Notes: generated by a model from the sequence alone, not told the origin. A stretch of DNA of 47,840 nt from Euprymna scolopes (GCA_024364805.1 CM044504.1:105782457-105830296), one strand, 5' to 3'; shown: positions 10,461 to 22,110, numbered from the stretch's first letter. A program made the numbers and translations.

Positions 10461-11225
10461 ACTGACTCTTGCATAATCTCATATTCTAACATGATCTTAA
10501 GTTTGCCACAATGGATGGGATTGAAACCTTTGGAGAAATCAACAAATATAAACAGCTTTTAGATACTCAATTATATGATGCATGGTTAGAATTTAGCCAA
10601 CTATTTTGTCTGAAACCATTTTGATTTTTGCTGCAGCAAAAGTAGGTTGTAGATTTTGAAGGCTATTGTGACTTGGATTTCAGAATGTTTATAAAGAATC
10701 TTCTGCAATGAACTGTAAAATGTAAATAGTTTTGAATCAATAGTATATCAGCTTTTGCTAAGTTAAATGTTTTATTTTCATACTTAAAATGAGTGGAATA
10801 TCAACATCCGTTTCATGTCCTTTGGTATTATATTCTTTGGTATTGCTAAGAGATACAGAAGTTACTTTTAAAAATTTTAAATACTCTACACCAAGACATT
10901 GGTTGCATTTTTTTGTATACGTTTTTTCTTCCTTTTTTTTTTTTTTTTTTTTTTTTTTGTTCAATTGATAATAATGCATTTTATTTAGCATTGTTTTAAA
11001 GAAAATGTTTTAATATTCTGTCAACATACTCTATTTAATTTGTCAAATTAAAAGAAATTCTTGAAAAAGTATGCTCTCTCCCCTCAAACAGCTGAATTAT
11101 ATGAACTGAGCACATTATTCCTCAGAAACAAAAAGCTGTTTTTATAAAGTGACCCATTTTAGATGTTTACTTGATTTTCCATTTTAGGATTCCAATTAAC
11201 TCCTGGTCAACTGTAAATTACTTTA

Positions 11226-11273
<48 letters not shown>

Positions 11274-11435
11274 ATTTTTATTATATTTTTAAAAAATTTT
11301 TTATTAATTTTGTTTTTAAACTTAATTTTATTTTTTCCTTATTTTTTGTGTTTTCATTTTAAACTTTTTTAAACATTTTTTTAAATTAATTTATCTTTCT
11401 TTCTTTATCATGAAATGCCATTTCTTTTTCCACAG
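10460..11435. other. Abi: Abi intron, with long T tracts
   Basis: T runs lie at about 10931-10958 and 11230-11269 (40 bases). The remainder is AT-rich with no recognised element. The polypyrimidine tract and AG of the 48-nt exon close the stretch. Confidence 0.5.
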
Positions 11436-11483
11436 ACTTGCCTCCACCACCATCAGAAATACAGGACTACATGTCATTTGAAG
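11436..11483 (+). CDS. Abi: Abi 48-nt microexon (likely cassette)
   Basis: The sequence shows a T-rich tract and CACAG at 11431-11435, then 48 coding bases, then GTGTAA from 11484. Taking the leftover G of the previous exon, it reads DLPPPPSEIQDYMSFE plus one base of a Gly codon. It is open, proline-rich at its start like neighbouring Abi linker sequence, and enters and leaves in phase 1. Inclusion or skipping therefore keeps the frame of the downstream proline-rich and SH3 exons. Vertebrate Abi genes use alternative linker exons, so a cassette role is reasonable inference. I have no transcript evidence. It is too short to identify by itself and is supported by splice sites, phase and composition. 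Confidence 0.75.
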
Positions 11484-11985
11484 GTGTAAAGTCATTCTCT
11501 TACCATGCATTCTCTTTCTCTCCTCCTCCCTCTCATGTGCAGCTTCCATTGACAACAACTATATAAACAATAATCACAACAATCTTGATGACCTCTCTTT
11601 CTATCTCTGTCCCTCTCTTTGCCCCAATATATCTCATCCCCCTTCCTCTCTTATGCTTGTTCTATCAGTCTTTTTGTGTAGAAGTGCTAGTAGCATAATG
11701 GATACCAATATGGAGTGTGTAATCAAAAAACCAAATTTCATTGCATTCACATTTTTTTCTAATGATATTAGGGTGCACCCCCCTCTCAAGCTATGGATGA
11801 GAAGAAAGCCTCAGTGAATTGTTTATCATAAGTATTATGCCTCTTTTACAAATAATCAACGAAAATGGTTGACCTGCCATAAAGCATGATACAATCTCTC
11901 ATGATTGTTTATCAAATTGAAATCCTAGATTTATGCTACAAATTCATCATTCCTTTGATCTTTATTCTCAATAAAAAGTCTGATT
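11484..11985. other. Abi: Abi intron, no recognised feature
   Basis: It starts with a C/T-rich region rich in TCTCT and CCTCT. This may influence inclusion of the upstream microexon, since such tracts bind PTB-like proteins in other systems, but that is only a possibility. No repeat copy is recognised. Confidence 0.4.
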
Positions 11986-13936
11986 CTTGTCCATAACTCC
12001 CCCATATTAAAAATATACAAAGGTAAAGAAAAATCTGTATGATGTACATACCGTGACGAAATGAAAATATCGTATTCCAAAAATCAGAAATTGATAAAGT
12101 AGTTTTATTTTTATAAAGAAAATTACTTTTAAACAATTAATGTGAATTCGTAGACATTACATTAAAAAAATCTCACAAGTTTGAATTATTGTTGGGTTAT
12201 CTCCCTCTGTTTCTTGAAATTGTTTTCAAAATGGCGAGCAAGACAGTTGCACTTTCTTTGCTCAGAAAATTCGATTTCCTTATTTAAAAGTCAAACTACT
12301 TGATCAACTTGTGTAATTTTTTTTTTAAATTACATTTTCACCCCAAACAAGGCACATTGCCACTTTGATGTCGGGGGCTACTATCAGGGACATAAGCTGC
12401 AGGGTTACTATGTGGGGAGTTGGGCAGGAAAATGTCGGTTCACGTTACACTTTAACTTCTGCATGTCAGTACAGTTGAGAAAGCAGGAACCCGGAAGGGA
12501 ATTGCACGCTGTCTGGTGAAGGCTCTCTTACATCTAGGGATTTCAACTGTGAAGGGGTGGGATTTTGCTGCTTGTCGGGTTTGTTGGGGGTATTTACGTC
12601 GAGGGGGTAGATGTGCTTGTAGTTTGTCGGCGCATTCACCGTTAAAGTACTTGTAGAACAGGCAAAGGGATGCTACATTTTGTTGATGGGACAGAGGCTG
12701 AAGCTTAGATGACAGTTCAGGACCTATCAGGTTGGCGACTCTCTTTTGAACCTTATCTAGGAGTGAGAGCAGATGCACCAGCCCAAATATGACAACAATA
12801 CTCCATACATGGGCGAATGGTACCTTTATAGAGGTACAAGATACTTTCAGATATTAGTAGCTTTCTAGTACAGTAGAGAGAACCTACCTTTTTCGCAGGG
12901 GTCCTGGCGATGATCTCAATGTAATTGTTCCAACTCATGTTTCCTGTGAACATTAGGCCGAAGAGTTTAAAAGATGTACTTTCAGATAAAGAGTCCTTGG
13001 CCATTGCTATTGGTGGTAGAGAAGGTTTCTTGTAGTTATTGAAGGAAACAAGTTTAGTCTTGACAGCATTGAATGTGACCATCCATTTTTGCCCCCATTC
13101 CACTACAGATTAGAGGTCATCCTCTAGTGTTTCTGCCATTTCTTTAGATATGTGTTCATTTGTTTTCCTGTCGTGTCTGTTATAGAGCGTGATGTCATCA
13201 GCATATATACCCATCTCACAGACAATTTTGTCAGGGAGGTCATTTATGAATATTAGGAATAATAGAGGTCCAAGGATAGACCCCCTGAGGCACTCCCGAA
13301 TTTATATCATATTGTTTAGATGTACGACCGTCGAGGACAACCTGGATTTTTCTCTTATTTAAGAAGGATTTAATTATGTTAAGTATTCTTCCAGTCATAC
13401 CATATGATCTGATTTTCCTGAGAAGACCTTCATGCCATACCCTGTCAAAAGCCTTAGATATATCTAGAGCTACTGCTCTACCCTCCCAGTGCTTTGTCCA
13501 GTGAATGGTATATACGCTCAGAAATTAGTTAGGATGTCTGCTGTGGAATGAGCTTACCTAACTCCATACTGTTGTTCAGTCAGAAGTTTAGCATCTGTAG
13601 ACTAGGGCTTGGTTAATTATGGACTAAAATATTTTTGTGAAAAGTGGGAGGAGGTTAATGAGGCGGTAATTTACTGGGTCAGTTCTTTTGCCAGAATTCT
13701 TGAAAACTGATACCACAGAAGCAGTTTTCCAGCAGGCAGGAAAGCAAGATTCATTAGGGCATTTGTTGTAAAGTTTGGAGAGAACTGGAGCTACTTCGGC
13801 GGAGCACTTTTTTAATAGCACAGCCGAGATGAGATCGGGTCCACATGCTTTTGAAGTGTCAAGATTTTTTATGATTTACTTTGATTTTCGTCACAAGTAT
13901 ATACATTTTTGTTAATGTGGGAGAATTCTGGACAAG
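11986..13936. mobile_element. TIR element (family X) split by a LINE
   Basis: The left end CTTGTCCATAACTCCCCCAT and the right end, reverse-complemented CTTGTCCAGAATTCTCCCAC, form terminal inverted repeats. Element sequence runs 11986-12320 and resumes at about 13876-13936. The rejoined length of roughly 400 bp agrees with the intact copy at 42585-43017. No coding frame. The LINE at 12320-13875 inserted later. Confidence 0.75.
12320..13875 (-). mobile_element. LINE (family L1w), 5'-truncated copy
   Basis: The minus strand holds part of a reverse transcriptase and its C-terminal region. In order: CSAEVAPVLSKLYNKCPNES with KNSGKRTDPVNYRLINLLP (13624-13821); a YADD catalytic box at 13194-13205 in a GIYADDITLYNRHDR context; EWGQKWMVTFNAVKTKLVSF (12753-13103); and a C-terminus with QKRVANLIGPELSS and CKRAFTRQRAIPF (12452-12778). 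The 3' end reads CCTTGTTTGGGGTGAAA before a T-rich (A-tail) stretch at 12318-12335. Several frame breaks split the RT. The copy is 5'-truncated within the RT N-terminus, as is usual for target-primed integration. Confidence 0.88.
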
Positions 13937-14051
13937 AATTTCCTTTGTTTATTCTTGGATGATGATAGATCAATTTCTCTATTTCTGTGTATTTCTGCAT
14001 TTTTAAAAAAAGTCAAAAATGCATGATTATATTTTATCTTCATTTGCATTA

Positions 14052-14074
14052 TGTGTGTGTGTGTGTGTGTGTGT
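14052..14074. repeat. (TG)n microsatellite
   Basis: About eleven TG units followed by T-rich sequence. Confidence 0.9.
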
Positions 14075-14200
14075 TTTTTTTGTTTTTTTTTCCTCTTAAC
14101 ATCTTTAACAAAACAATGCTTCACTAATATAAAATTCCAATACTAAATCGTACTAACCTATAAAATTAGTATTCCATTTGTTTTTTTGTTTTTTTGCCTG

Positions 14201-14238
<38 letters not shown>

Positions 14239-14399
14239 CTCCTCTCTCTTCCTTTTTGTACAATAATAGTTTTGTTCCAAGTTAGTACGATTCTTATCAT
14301 ATGTCGCTTTCAATTTTTAACCAGATACTCGTCCAGGGCAAAAAAATTTTACATTTAATATGTATTCAATACTGATAATTATTTTTTAATTTTTAAAAA

Positions 14400-14785
14400 T
14401 TTTATTCCAAAACCTATTTTAGAAAGTTAATATTTATTTAAAAATAAATAAAATAATAAAAAAAATAACCCCTTCATTTTATTACGACATGCATGAGATT
14501 TTATTTTTTTATTCGAAAACGTATTTCAGAAATTTAATGTTTAAAATAAAATGACCCTTCCCCGAGTTTTTATTACAACATAAGATGAGTTTTTTTTATT
14601 TTTTATTTTAAAATCTACTTAAAAAAAGTTAATATTTATTTGTTTAAAAATAGAATGCTCCACTGTTTTATTACAACATAGATGAGTTTTTAATTTTTTT
14701 TATTTTAAGATATTTCAGAAAGTTAATATTTATTTAAAAAAAAAAAATTCTCCCCCTTGTTTATTACAACATAAGAGATGCTGAC
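14400..14785. repeat. Tandem repeat, unit about 95 bp, four copies
   Basis: The block TTATTACAACATAAGATGAG or a close variant recurs at about 14479, 14570, 14668 and 14761. The block AGAAAGTTAATATTTATTT recurs at about 14420, 14525 (variant), 14620 and 14715. Both give a period of 91-98 bp. The units are AT-rich and diverged. Confidence 0.7.
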
Positions 14786-14939
14786 TATACGTACAAAAGA
14801 AAAAAATAAATATTAAAAATGTCTAATCTTTATAAAGTATAGGCAAATATATTAAGACCTGGGTCAGACTAGTTCGTATAAATGTTAAATACAGAATGTT
14901 AAAGTTAATAAACTTGGATTTGTTTTGTTGGCCAAGATT

Positions 14940-15260
14940 TTCTTTTTTTTTTCTTTTTTTTTTTAAATCACTTGGGGATCACTGCTTATCAACGTCCAGG
15001 GGCCACTCTAGAATATGGGTTAATAAATGTTAGGTAGGTGGTGAGACAACTCTGTGATCAGTAATGGTGGAACTTGGGTAGGGCTTAATTATTTAAGAGG
15101 ATGGCTCAACAGGAACTTATTCACCTTGGATTTGAAAATGATTTATATTATGCTGGGAAGCAGCCCCACAATATTGTTTTCCACAGATGGACAGTTCATG
15201 GAATTCTTGTTTAGTTTTAGGTACAGATAGGGAAGTTGTTGACGGTTGTTGTAGCTAAGC
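14940..15260 (-). mobile_element. LINE 3' end fragment (third type)
   Basis: On the minus strand a frame gives YLYLKLNKNSMNCPSVENN, then LLPS and FKSKVNKFLLSHPLK. This resembles the usual C-terminus of jockey/CR1-type LINE proteins (WN.LP then FKSKLN.FL). The fragment ends in a T-rich stretch at 14940-14965 that would be its A tail. The reading is partly broken. Confidence 0.5.
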
Positions 15261-15263
15261 AAG

Positions 15264-15266
<3 letters not shown>

Positions 15267-15303
<37 letters not shown>
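15267..15303. repeat. 37-base T tract
   Basis: Uninterrupted T run next to the LINE fragment. Confidence 0.9.
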
Positions 15304-15305
<2 letters not shown>

Positions 15306-15339
15306 AAATGTTTTTCAGAGGAGGACCGTACATTGAAGC

Positions 15340-15780
15340 TCGGTCTAGCAGCTACTTTTAGCTAAAATACATCCAGAAGGCGTATCCGTTGGAATTTAAG
15401 TGGAATTGAGCATAATGGCGAAGTTATGCATTAAATTAAATACAATGTGTGATAGATCTCTTCAGCTAACCTTCATCAAAGAAATGGAAATTATACAATG
15501 TTCATAAAAGATAATTAGAATTTTAAGATCTCTTGGTTGAAATTTCAGAGATACTAAGTGAATGTTTTTGACATCTCGTATGATGCCCAGTAAAAAACAG
15601 AAAGATAAGAAAATAATTTTTTTTTTTAATGGATAAAAGCTTTAATTATTACTAATAAATGGTCTGTGTGTGGAGGGGTCGTTTTTAGTCATTTCTTTTA
15701 GGAAAAGTTCAGGAGGAGTATCGTTCGAATAAAAGTGGAGTTAAACATAATAGCAAACATTATACATCTGATGGAATCAG
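15340..15780. repeat. Diverged direct repeat of about 85 bp
   Basis: Segments near 15350-15440 and 15688-15775 share TTTTAG..AA, AGGCGTATCCGTT versus AGGAGTATCGTTC, AAGTGGAATTGAGCATAATG versus AAGTGGAGTTAAACATAATA, and a following TTAT.CAT block. Their origin is not recognised. Confidence 0.4.
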
Positions 15781-16255
15781 AATAAGAACTATAGAGTATC
15801 ATTAGGAATTAAAAATAAAGTAGTTCAGTTTCAGTAAAATTTTGTTTGGTTTCATCATATTCCTTGGGGCCTCCAAAATCAATGGAGATTAGACCATTCC
15901 TGTTTATTGTGGTATAATGCTGGTTCTGTGCAGTTCTAGGAGGTCCACCCTCTTAGGCTTTGCCTTCTCTCAATGAGAAAGGGTTAGTTTATTGTTAATA
16001 GCTTGAAGCGCCCTTACCGGAGAATGCCGACAGGGCTGCCCAGGCACTTTTTGAAGGTCAGAGTGCCCCTTCTCAAGGGTGCTGACTTCTTAACCCCACT
16101 TCCCAACTCTGTGGTCATAGTGATTGCAGTGGTAGAGAACTAATATACCCTATCCTTTTAAACATATAAAAAAAGCTTCAAAATGTGCATGTTTCTCCTT
16201 GATTGTATTTTAATCCAATTATTCCACCACCATTTTCCTGGTCTCCACTGATTGT
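15781..16255. other. Intronic DNA, no recognised gene
   Basis: It is somewhat more GC-rich around 15990-16100 than its surroundings, which suggests an older inserted element. I cannot name it. Confidence 0.35.
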
Positions 16256-16259
16256 TTTT

Positions 16260-16460
16260 TAGAGAGGCCACATACCTTGAGTGTTTAGTATAGTTGTCTA
16301 AACACGCAGCGTTATAAGAGGAGGGAATCAAGGGCAAGTGGAGTATTCCTGGGAATGGAGTGGCACCCGCCTCCTACACATTGGTGTAGCAGCTAATGAA
16401 AAGGAAGCCTTTGGATCGCTTTTGACTATAGTCAGCCACTTAGCTTAGTTTATTGTGTCT
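16260..16460 (+). repeat. Interspersed repeat (family R), copy 1
   Basis: GGTGTAGCAGCTAATGAAAA and TTGACTATAGTCAGCCACTT here are matched on the opposite strand at 47315-47400. Both copies also share a GAGGAGGGAAT-like lead and a CTACAC block. Confidence 0.6.
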
Positions 16461-17155
16461 AGCTTTGCTTTTGAGGGGGTGGGAGATGGGTGAATAAATA
16501 AAGACTTTTTTGTAGACGGCATCCGCCGGTGTTGTCTGTATAGACTTAAATAGGTCAGACATGCCCCAACTTTATTCGCAGATTGTACAGAAAGAGCGGT
16601 TAATGGAGGAATGCTTTGCAGTCAACCATACTAGATGACACTAGACTTGCCAATCTTTTTTTGGCACTCCCCTGTTTCTGGTATTTAGCATACTTATTTC
16701 TCTTCCTGTTTGATCTTCCTAGAACATAGTCAATCCTACTATGCCAAGATATGTTTCAAGCTGCGGAAAGAGAGCATCTTATATTGTGAATCCCAAAACA
16801 ATTAAACAGTACATATTGACAATACATCCACACCATCTATCTCTAATACAATGATTGTATGCAAACATTTGTGAATATTTAATTTTATCTTTAAATCATG
16901 TTTAATCTTTTAAAAATCATAGTACTTCTAACATCAAAAGAATGGAATATTTTAGATATTTTTCTAATTACTATCCTGCAGAAAATTATATGCCTAAAAA
17001 TACTTATCCATTCAAAATAATCGAAGTATCCAAATGTTTTATATAAATCTTATTTCTTAGTTACAAAGAAAAACTTGTGTGTATATATATATATGAGAAA
17101 GAGAGTGAGAGAGCTAGATATATTAATTGACTACCAATGATATATATTTAAAACA
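16461..17155. other. Intronic DNA, no recognised gene
   Basis: It contains a TATATATAT/GAGA microsatellite near 17083-17117. Nothing else is recognised. Confidence 0.4.
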
Positions 17156-17157
17156 TT

Positions 17158-17525
17158 GGTCCTTGTCCAGAATTTATTGTTCCTTGCATATTCATTTGAA
17201 GGCTTTTTATGAATTGGATCTATTTTGCAAATGCATGTTTCAATTCATAGAACTAAAATGTTTCTCTTTTACTGTTTTTTTTTGTTTTTTTCCCCGTCAT
17301 ATAAATTTTGCTAATCATCTCATAATGTAGATAATGGACTTTTTTTTTTATTCATTTATTTAATTTCATTTTAAAATGTTTGATTAAAAAAATATGCTTG
17401 TTTCCCAATTGATTTAATAATATGATGTAATGTATACAGTTTTTTTTAAGTGTGTTTTTTGTGCTTTCCTATGATGTACATGCCTGTAATGGAAAGAGAA
17501 TATTGTATGCTAAAAATCATGTAAA
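17158..17525. repeat. Two fragments of TIR element family X
   Basis: GTCCTTGTCCAGAATTTATT at about 17160 resembles the family X terminus. ATGATGTACATGCCTGTAAT with CTAAAAATCATGTAAATT at about 17472-17528 matches its internal part at 42640-42695. The DNA between them is unrelated, so this copy is rearranged or interrupted. Confidence 0.45.
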
Positions 17526-17529
17526 TTTA

Positions 17530-18645
17530 TTATGCTTGGCAGGTATCATACTTGTCTGTGTTCACCTAGCCATTCCATCCAACAGACCTCGGCTAAATTT
17601 CCAGCACAGCCTGCTCTTTGAAGAGAGGGTGGTTTATTGCCAGTCTCCTGAAGCACCTCTATTGAGGAATGCAAGCAGATCTGTTTATGGCTATTTTTCA
17701 GAATGTGCCCTTTTTTTTCTCTCCCACTTTCCAACCTAGTATCATGTCTTCCTGGAGTGGAAGAGAAGTAACTATCACATTCATGATTCATCCACACGTT
17801 AGGTGAGGGTAAAAGAGTAGTATCTGTTCTATTTCAGAAAGCCATATTTTCAGGCATTATATCTTTTTAAAGGCAGTAAAAGGTTTATTTCTCTTTGTCT
17901 CTCTCTTTTTGGAGAGGAAATAAGATGATTACCAGTTGCCTGAAGTCCCCTGTGAAAGAATGTTGTTGGACTATGGTAATTTTTTAAGCGGGACCACAGT
18001 TATCCATTTTTAGTTCCACTATAAACTGACCTTATGTCTAACCTTGCTTTTTGGTAAGTAGGTAAACACATTCACTGATTTTAAAATTTGACTAACAATT
18101 TCACTGAAGAGAAACATTTTTTGAAATTTCAGAAACATACTCATTTTTTTCATATATCATAATACATATCATTTAGCACATTACATCTCCTTTATATGAT
18201 GAAAAAGTTTAGATAAAATCAATAAAAAGATACAGATTAAGGAGGGGAGGGGGAGCAAATAAACTAAGCTACACAATCAACTCATGTGGTGATATTTTTA
18301 TATTTTATTTTTATTAATGACTTCATCAAAAGTGTTTTCATAATAAACAAGTATAAATTCCTACCGCATGAATTGCTTTATATAGTTTGGTATATTTGTC
18401 TTTTCCTCTTTACATATCTTTACATATCGTGTTGTGAAAATATATATAACAGAATCTGCTGACCAAAAAGTGTATTGATTAAATTATTTCATGTTTATGA
18501 AAAGAAAATGAATAGGACATTTATTACTTTTACAGGCTTTCTATATATTTGTTTTGTTCTCGACAAGTATCTATTGAATGTGTTTTGTTTATTGTGCTTG
18601 CTTTATGATGCCACTAACTCGCACATATTATATAATTATAACTAT
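17530..18645. other. Intronic DNA with one short direct repeat
   Basis: A frame of 95 codons at 17452-17739 shows no domain. Segments at about 17616-17671 and 17912-17963 resemble each other (CCAGT..CCTGAAG..CCT..GAATG), with about 295 bp between their starts. No exon signals match the Abi frame here. Confidence 0.35.
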
Positions 18646-18649
18646 TAAT

Positions 18650-18790
18650 TTTTGTACCTACGGACACCATGTCATGCTTTCGCAATCATCAGTGTAGGAG
18701 ATGATAATTACTGTTGGTCTGATGATTCGAACCCAGTTACAAAGTTAACCTTTGACTCCATTAGCTAGGGCCAGTAGCAATTAACATGAG
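18650..18790 (-). repeat. tRNA-derived SINE (family B) copy
   Basis: On the minus strand CTAGCTAATGGAG serves as a plausible A-box and GGGTTCGAATCAT (18724-18735 region) as a B-box. Then comes the shared family core TGATGATTGCGAAAGCATGA and an end GTAGGTACAAAAA. The B-box makes the tRNA origin reasonably clear. Confidence 0.6.
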
Positions 18791-19340
18791 AATTTAATGA
18801 GAAATTAAACATTTATAAATATCAAATGTAGGTATACACATAGTAAAGCAATCAGAGCATTCTAACGTCTGGGAGTCAGAATTTTGTGTAACACTAGTTG
18901 ATCAGCTTTTGTTAATTCTCTAGGCAGGGCTCAAATTTAATAATATTAAAGGGGGCTTATAATTATAAATGTTGCAATATTTTTGGTATAATGAAGAGGG
19001 TATGATTACAAAAAGATTGGAAGGTTCTATTTATTGACAGGTGATAGAAACTGACCAATCAAATGGAACGATGCTCTATTGAGCAATCAGAAACCAGAAT
19101 CACTCTATAAAACATACTGGATATTTTAGAATTCTGCACATACTTTTTGTTCTTCACACAAGAAGGAACATTGCTCTTCAGGACTTCTTCAGATTGACTA
19201 GCTAACAGAAACTCTATTCTTTGTCTTAGCTTTTACAATTAAAAGCTTCCCTAGATTGATATTGCCATTTTGTTTGATATGACATTTTTCTTTTCTTCTG
19301 AAACTAAAATGGCTTACAACTCCAAAATAAATATTTTTTT
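18791..19340. other. Intronic DNA between two family B cores
   Basis: No recognised gene or repeat. AT-rich. Confidence 0.35.
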
Positions 19341-19415
19341 TATACCTACAAACTCCAGTGTTTCATGCTTTTGCAATCATCAGTGTAGGAAGTGATAATT
19401 ATGGCTTCAGTTCTT
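19340..19415 (-). repeat. SINE family B core fragment
   Basis: TTTTGCAATCATCAGTGTAG and ACCTACAAACTCCAGTG match the core and tail of the copy at 18650. The tRNA head is missing. Confidence 0.5.
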
Positions 19416-19934
19416 ATTTTCATCATCAATTTTTTTTAATTACTCTGTCAAGTATATTGAGCTTTCTATTATCTCGATAAATTCTAGTATAAATATAATA
19501 TTACCTGTACTAGAGCCAAATACATCCTAAAATGGAGTAATGTTGTCAGCACTGGGAAGCAGCTGCTCAGAGCATCCTATCTCCCTGCAACCTCTTCCCC
19601 ACAAGAGATGCGAGCGTGTCTTTGCTCTATTGTTATTTTAAAGGTACATGCTCATCTGATCTTCTCCTGCCAAACTTTCACAAAAAACACTTGTCTAGTT
19701 ACCACTATCAACAACAATTTCCCACACTTTCTATGTCTAAATCCAAATGTAAATACCATGAACAAAGCTTCTTGAGCTGCCCTCTTTAATTAAATTCTAT
19801 CAAATTTCCACCATTAACGATCATGTTATTGTCTCAGTGACCATCATGCACTCATTAACTTTTAATCTCAAGTGGCTTTTGGGCCTTGATAAGTGGTGAT
19901 TCTCGCACGCGCGTGTGTGTGTGTGTGTGTGTGC

Positions 19935-19971
<37 letters not shown>

Positions 19972-20124
19972 ATATGAAAGATGTCAAAATTCATAAAACT
20001 CATTAGTGCCTGAGAATTTGACACAGACTGGTTGAGAAAGTAGCTTAATTGCCATAAATATATTTTCTAACTTACTACCTAGCTCTATTCACATACATGG
20101 CACTGTTGAAGTGAATATTGAAAA
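19416..20124. other. Intronic DNA with compound microsatellite
   Basis: (GT)n followed by (AT)n occupies about 19905-19972. Otherwise nothing is recognised. Confidence 0.6.
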
Positions 20125-20549
20125 TCTGCTAATATATAAATGGCTATATGTCAGTCTGTCTGTCTCCATATTTTCAAACTCTATCTCCTCCGAAACTAAA
20201 AGTTGCAGAACGGCACTAGGAGCCTCAAATGATTGGATTTTTTATAGGTCTTTAGCCGGTTAAAATTGTTTATAAGGGTCAAAAATGGGTCAAAATTGAA
20301 AAAAAATCATTAAACCTTTTGTACATTCATCTTAGTTTATTTTTAATTTTTAATCACTTTATATGTGTGTCACGTTGGTGCAGTATTAACATCACCAGCT
20401 TTGAATGCTACAGTTTTGGTTTCAATTCTAGCTGATAGCACCTAAATACTTTTGTTTTTTACTTTTGAAATCATGACGCTATAATAATAGATACGTAATC
20501 TGGACAAATTAAAATATCATATTTAAGTGTATTTTACCCCCCCCCCCAG
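20125..20549 (+). mobile_element. Helitron-like non-autonomous element, copy 1
   Basis: It begins TCTGCTAATATATAAATGGC after an A, the typical Helitron 5' start (TC, then CTAATATATAAA, then TGTCTGTCTG-like repeats). It ends at ...CCCCCAG before a T, where CTAG would be expected. Internally TTGGTGCAGTATTAAC followed by TTTGGTTTCAATTCTAGC resembles tRNA A and B boxes, and T-rich sequence follows. The same internal block is in the 35561 element. No Rep/helicase gene is present. Confidence 0.5.
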
Positions 20550-21106
20550 TCTATACATAAAATGTTATCTTCTCATAACATTTTATGTGGACACATTAAC
20601 TATCTATATTTGACTCATATATATAAATATAAATAAATTAAATCATTGACTACTGCCGGGCTTGTCCTAGGATTGATTGGTGAGGAGGAAAGCTAACTCT
20701 CTAGCAGGATTAAAAACAAGGCCTTCAAAGGATAGATAACCCTCATTTGGGTCAGTAGCAGGCTAGCATGTGTGCATGTGTATACATATGCTGGGATAGG
20801 TTGATGTATGAAGGCATAATAAAACAGGAGAGAAGAGATGTCTTTTTGTTAGAATAGGTATATACGAAACTGATATAATGCTTGCAGCAATTGTTACTTT
20901 TGATAATGTAGATTTGCTTGAAAGCGGAGGGGGTTAGGGTGGCAGTCACCTAGAGAGTAGGATTGGTTCTGTGTAATGCCTTTTCTCATTTATAGATTCA
21001 AGCACAGACGTTGCTTGGAAACTTTATGATCTTACTGTGTTTTTATGACATAGTCGAGTTGGTAGTGCTTGAAAACAAGTTTGCAACCATCTTATATGTA
21101 TTAGTG

Positions 21107-21359
21107 TTGGGACGTTTAATTGGAATTGGGGAATCAGAAAAATAAAAAAATTTGGGGATATCGGAATCAGAAAAATTTGTGCTGATTTTCTGATACCAAA
21201 GAACAGTTCTTTTTATTGTTCTTGTTTTTAACTTAATTTTTCTTGGCTTGGAATGATAGAAATGACAAATTTTGTTTTTTAATTACCAGTTAAACTTAAT
21301 TCTATAGATTAATACTACAAGGGTATTTTTTATGCTTGCAAAAATATATGCTTATATTA

Positions 21360-21395
<36 letters not shown>

Positions 21396-21528
21396 GAGTT
21401 TAATCCACTCTCCCTAAAAAAAAAAATCTATATTTTGCAAATTAAAAAGGATCGTAATTGGGAATTATGTTGGAATCATGAATTTATAACAGAATCTGTA
21501 ATTATATCGGAATTGTTCTATCACTAAT
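21107..21528. mobile_element. TIR element with hAT-like ends
   Basis: The left end TTAGTGTTGGGACGTTTAAT and the right end, reverse-complemented TTAGTGATAGAACAATTCCG, are imperfect inverted repeats of at least 20 bp. A 29-base T run lies at 21366-21394. A related end occurs at 6900-6985. No coding region. The hAT assignment is a guess from the terminal sequence. Confidence 0.4.
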
Positions 21529-21529
21529 A

Positions 21530-21757
21530 TATATTTCGACAGTCAAACAACGTCGCGGCCCACATGAGCCATACAAGCCAACAAATCAGAAGTCCAAGAC
21601 TCTAGTTTCGCCCACATTTGGGTGCATCAGATAAACATATCTGAACTCGGGATTCGAAACCAGAGTTTGGATATGTTCAACGAATGAGCCCGAAACTGGG
21701 GTCTTGGACTTCCGTTTGTTGGCTTGCATGAATTTCAACATTGACTGTAGAAATAAT
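21530..21757. repeat. Foldback element (arms about 95 bp)
   Basis: The left arm carries ATTTCGACAGTCAA, ACAAGCCAACAAATCAGAAG and TCCAAGACTCTAGTTTCG. The right arm, reverse-complemented, carries ATTTCTACAGTCAA, GCAAGCCAACAAACGGAAG and TCCAAGACCCCAGTTTCG. The arms nearly meet around 21640, where the pairing continues through TCTGAACTCGGGATTCGAAA. The whole unit could fold on itself. Confidence 0.75.
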
Positions 21758-21807
21758 TATATAACCTCAAATTCTGAAAATTCTAATATAATATATATTT
21801 CAGAATG

Positions 21808-21837
21808 ACACACACACACACACACACACACACACAA
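21808..21837. repeat. (CA)n microsatellite
   Basis: About fifteen CA units. Confidence 0.95.
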
Positions 21838-21889
21838 GCGTATTGAACAAATCTGTATTTTTTAATGTTTGAAATGAATAGTATTATTT

Positions 21890-22110
21890 GGATAGAGTTC
21901 TCTGATAGCATTCTCACAACATTTAGGCAGATGTAACCTCTGACCTTCAGTTAAGTTGTTTTCAAACTCCAGAATCTGTACAGAATTTCTAGTTTGAAAA
22001 GACGTACATGAAGGTCAATTTACATTGGCCAAAACATTGTGAAAAAACATCAGAGATGAGAACAATTGTTCAAATAATCTAAATAATCCATCCTCATCCA
22101 AAAGATTCCA
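21890..22110 (-). repeat. SINE family A copy, diverged
   Basis: It includes GAGATGAGAACAATTGTTCA and AATAATCCATCCTCATCC, the family A end motif, plus an upstream AAGGTCAATTTACATTGG block shared with 4300-4340. Confidence 0.5.

Noticed and set aside
17452-17739. 95-codon frame as a small secreted or membrane protein
   Set aside because: It starts inside a family X fragment, has no domain and no splice support.
18724-18735. tRNA gene suggested by TTCGAACCC
   Set aside because: Only the B-box is good. No cloverleaf can be drawn and the SINE core follows.
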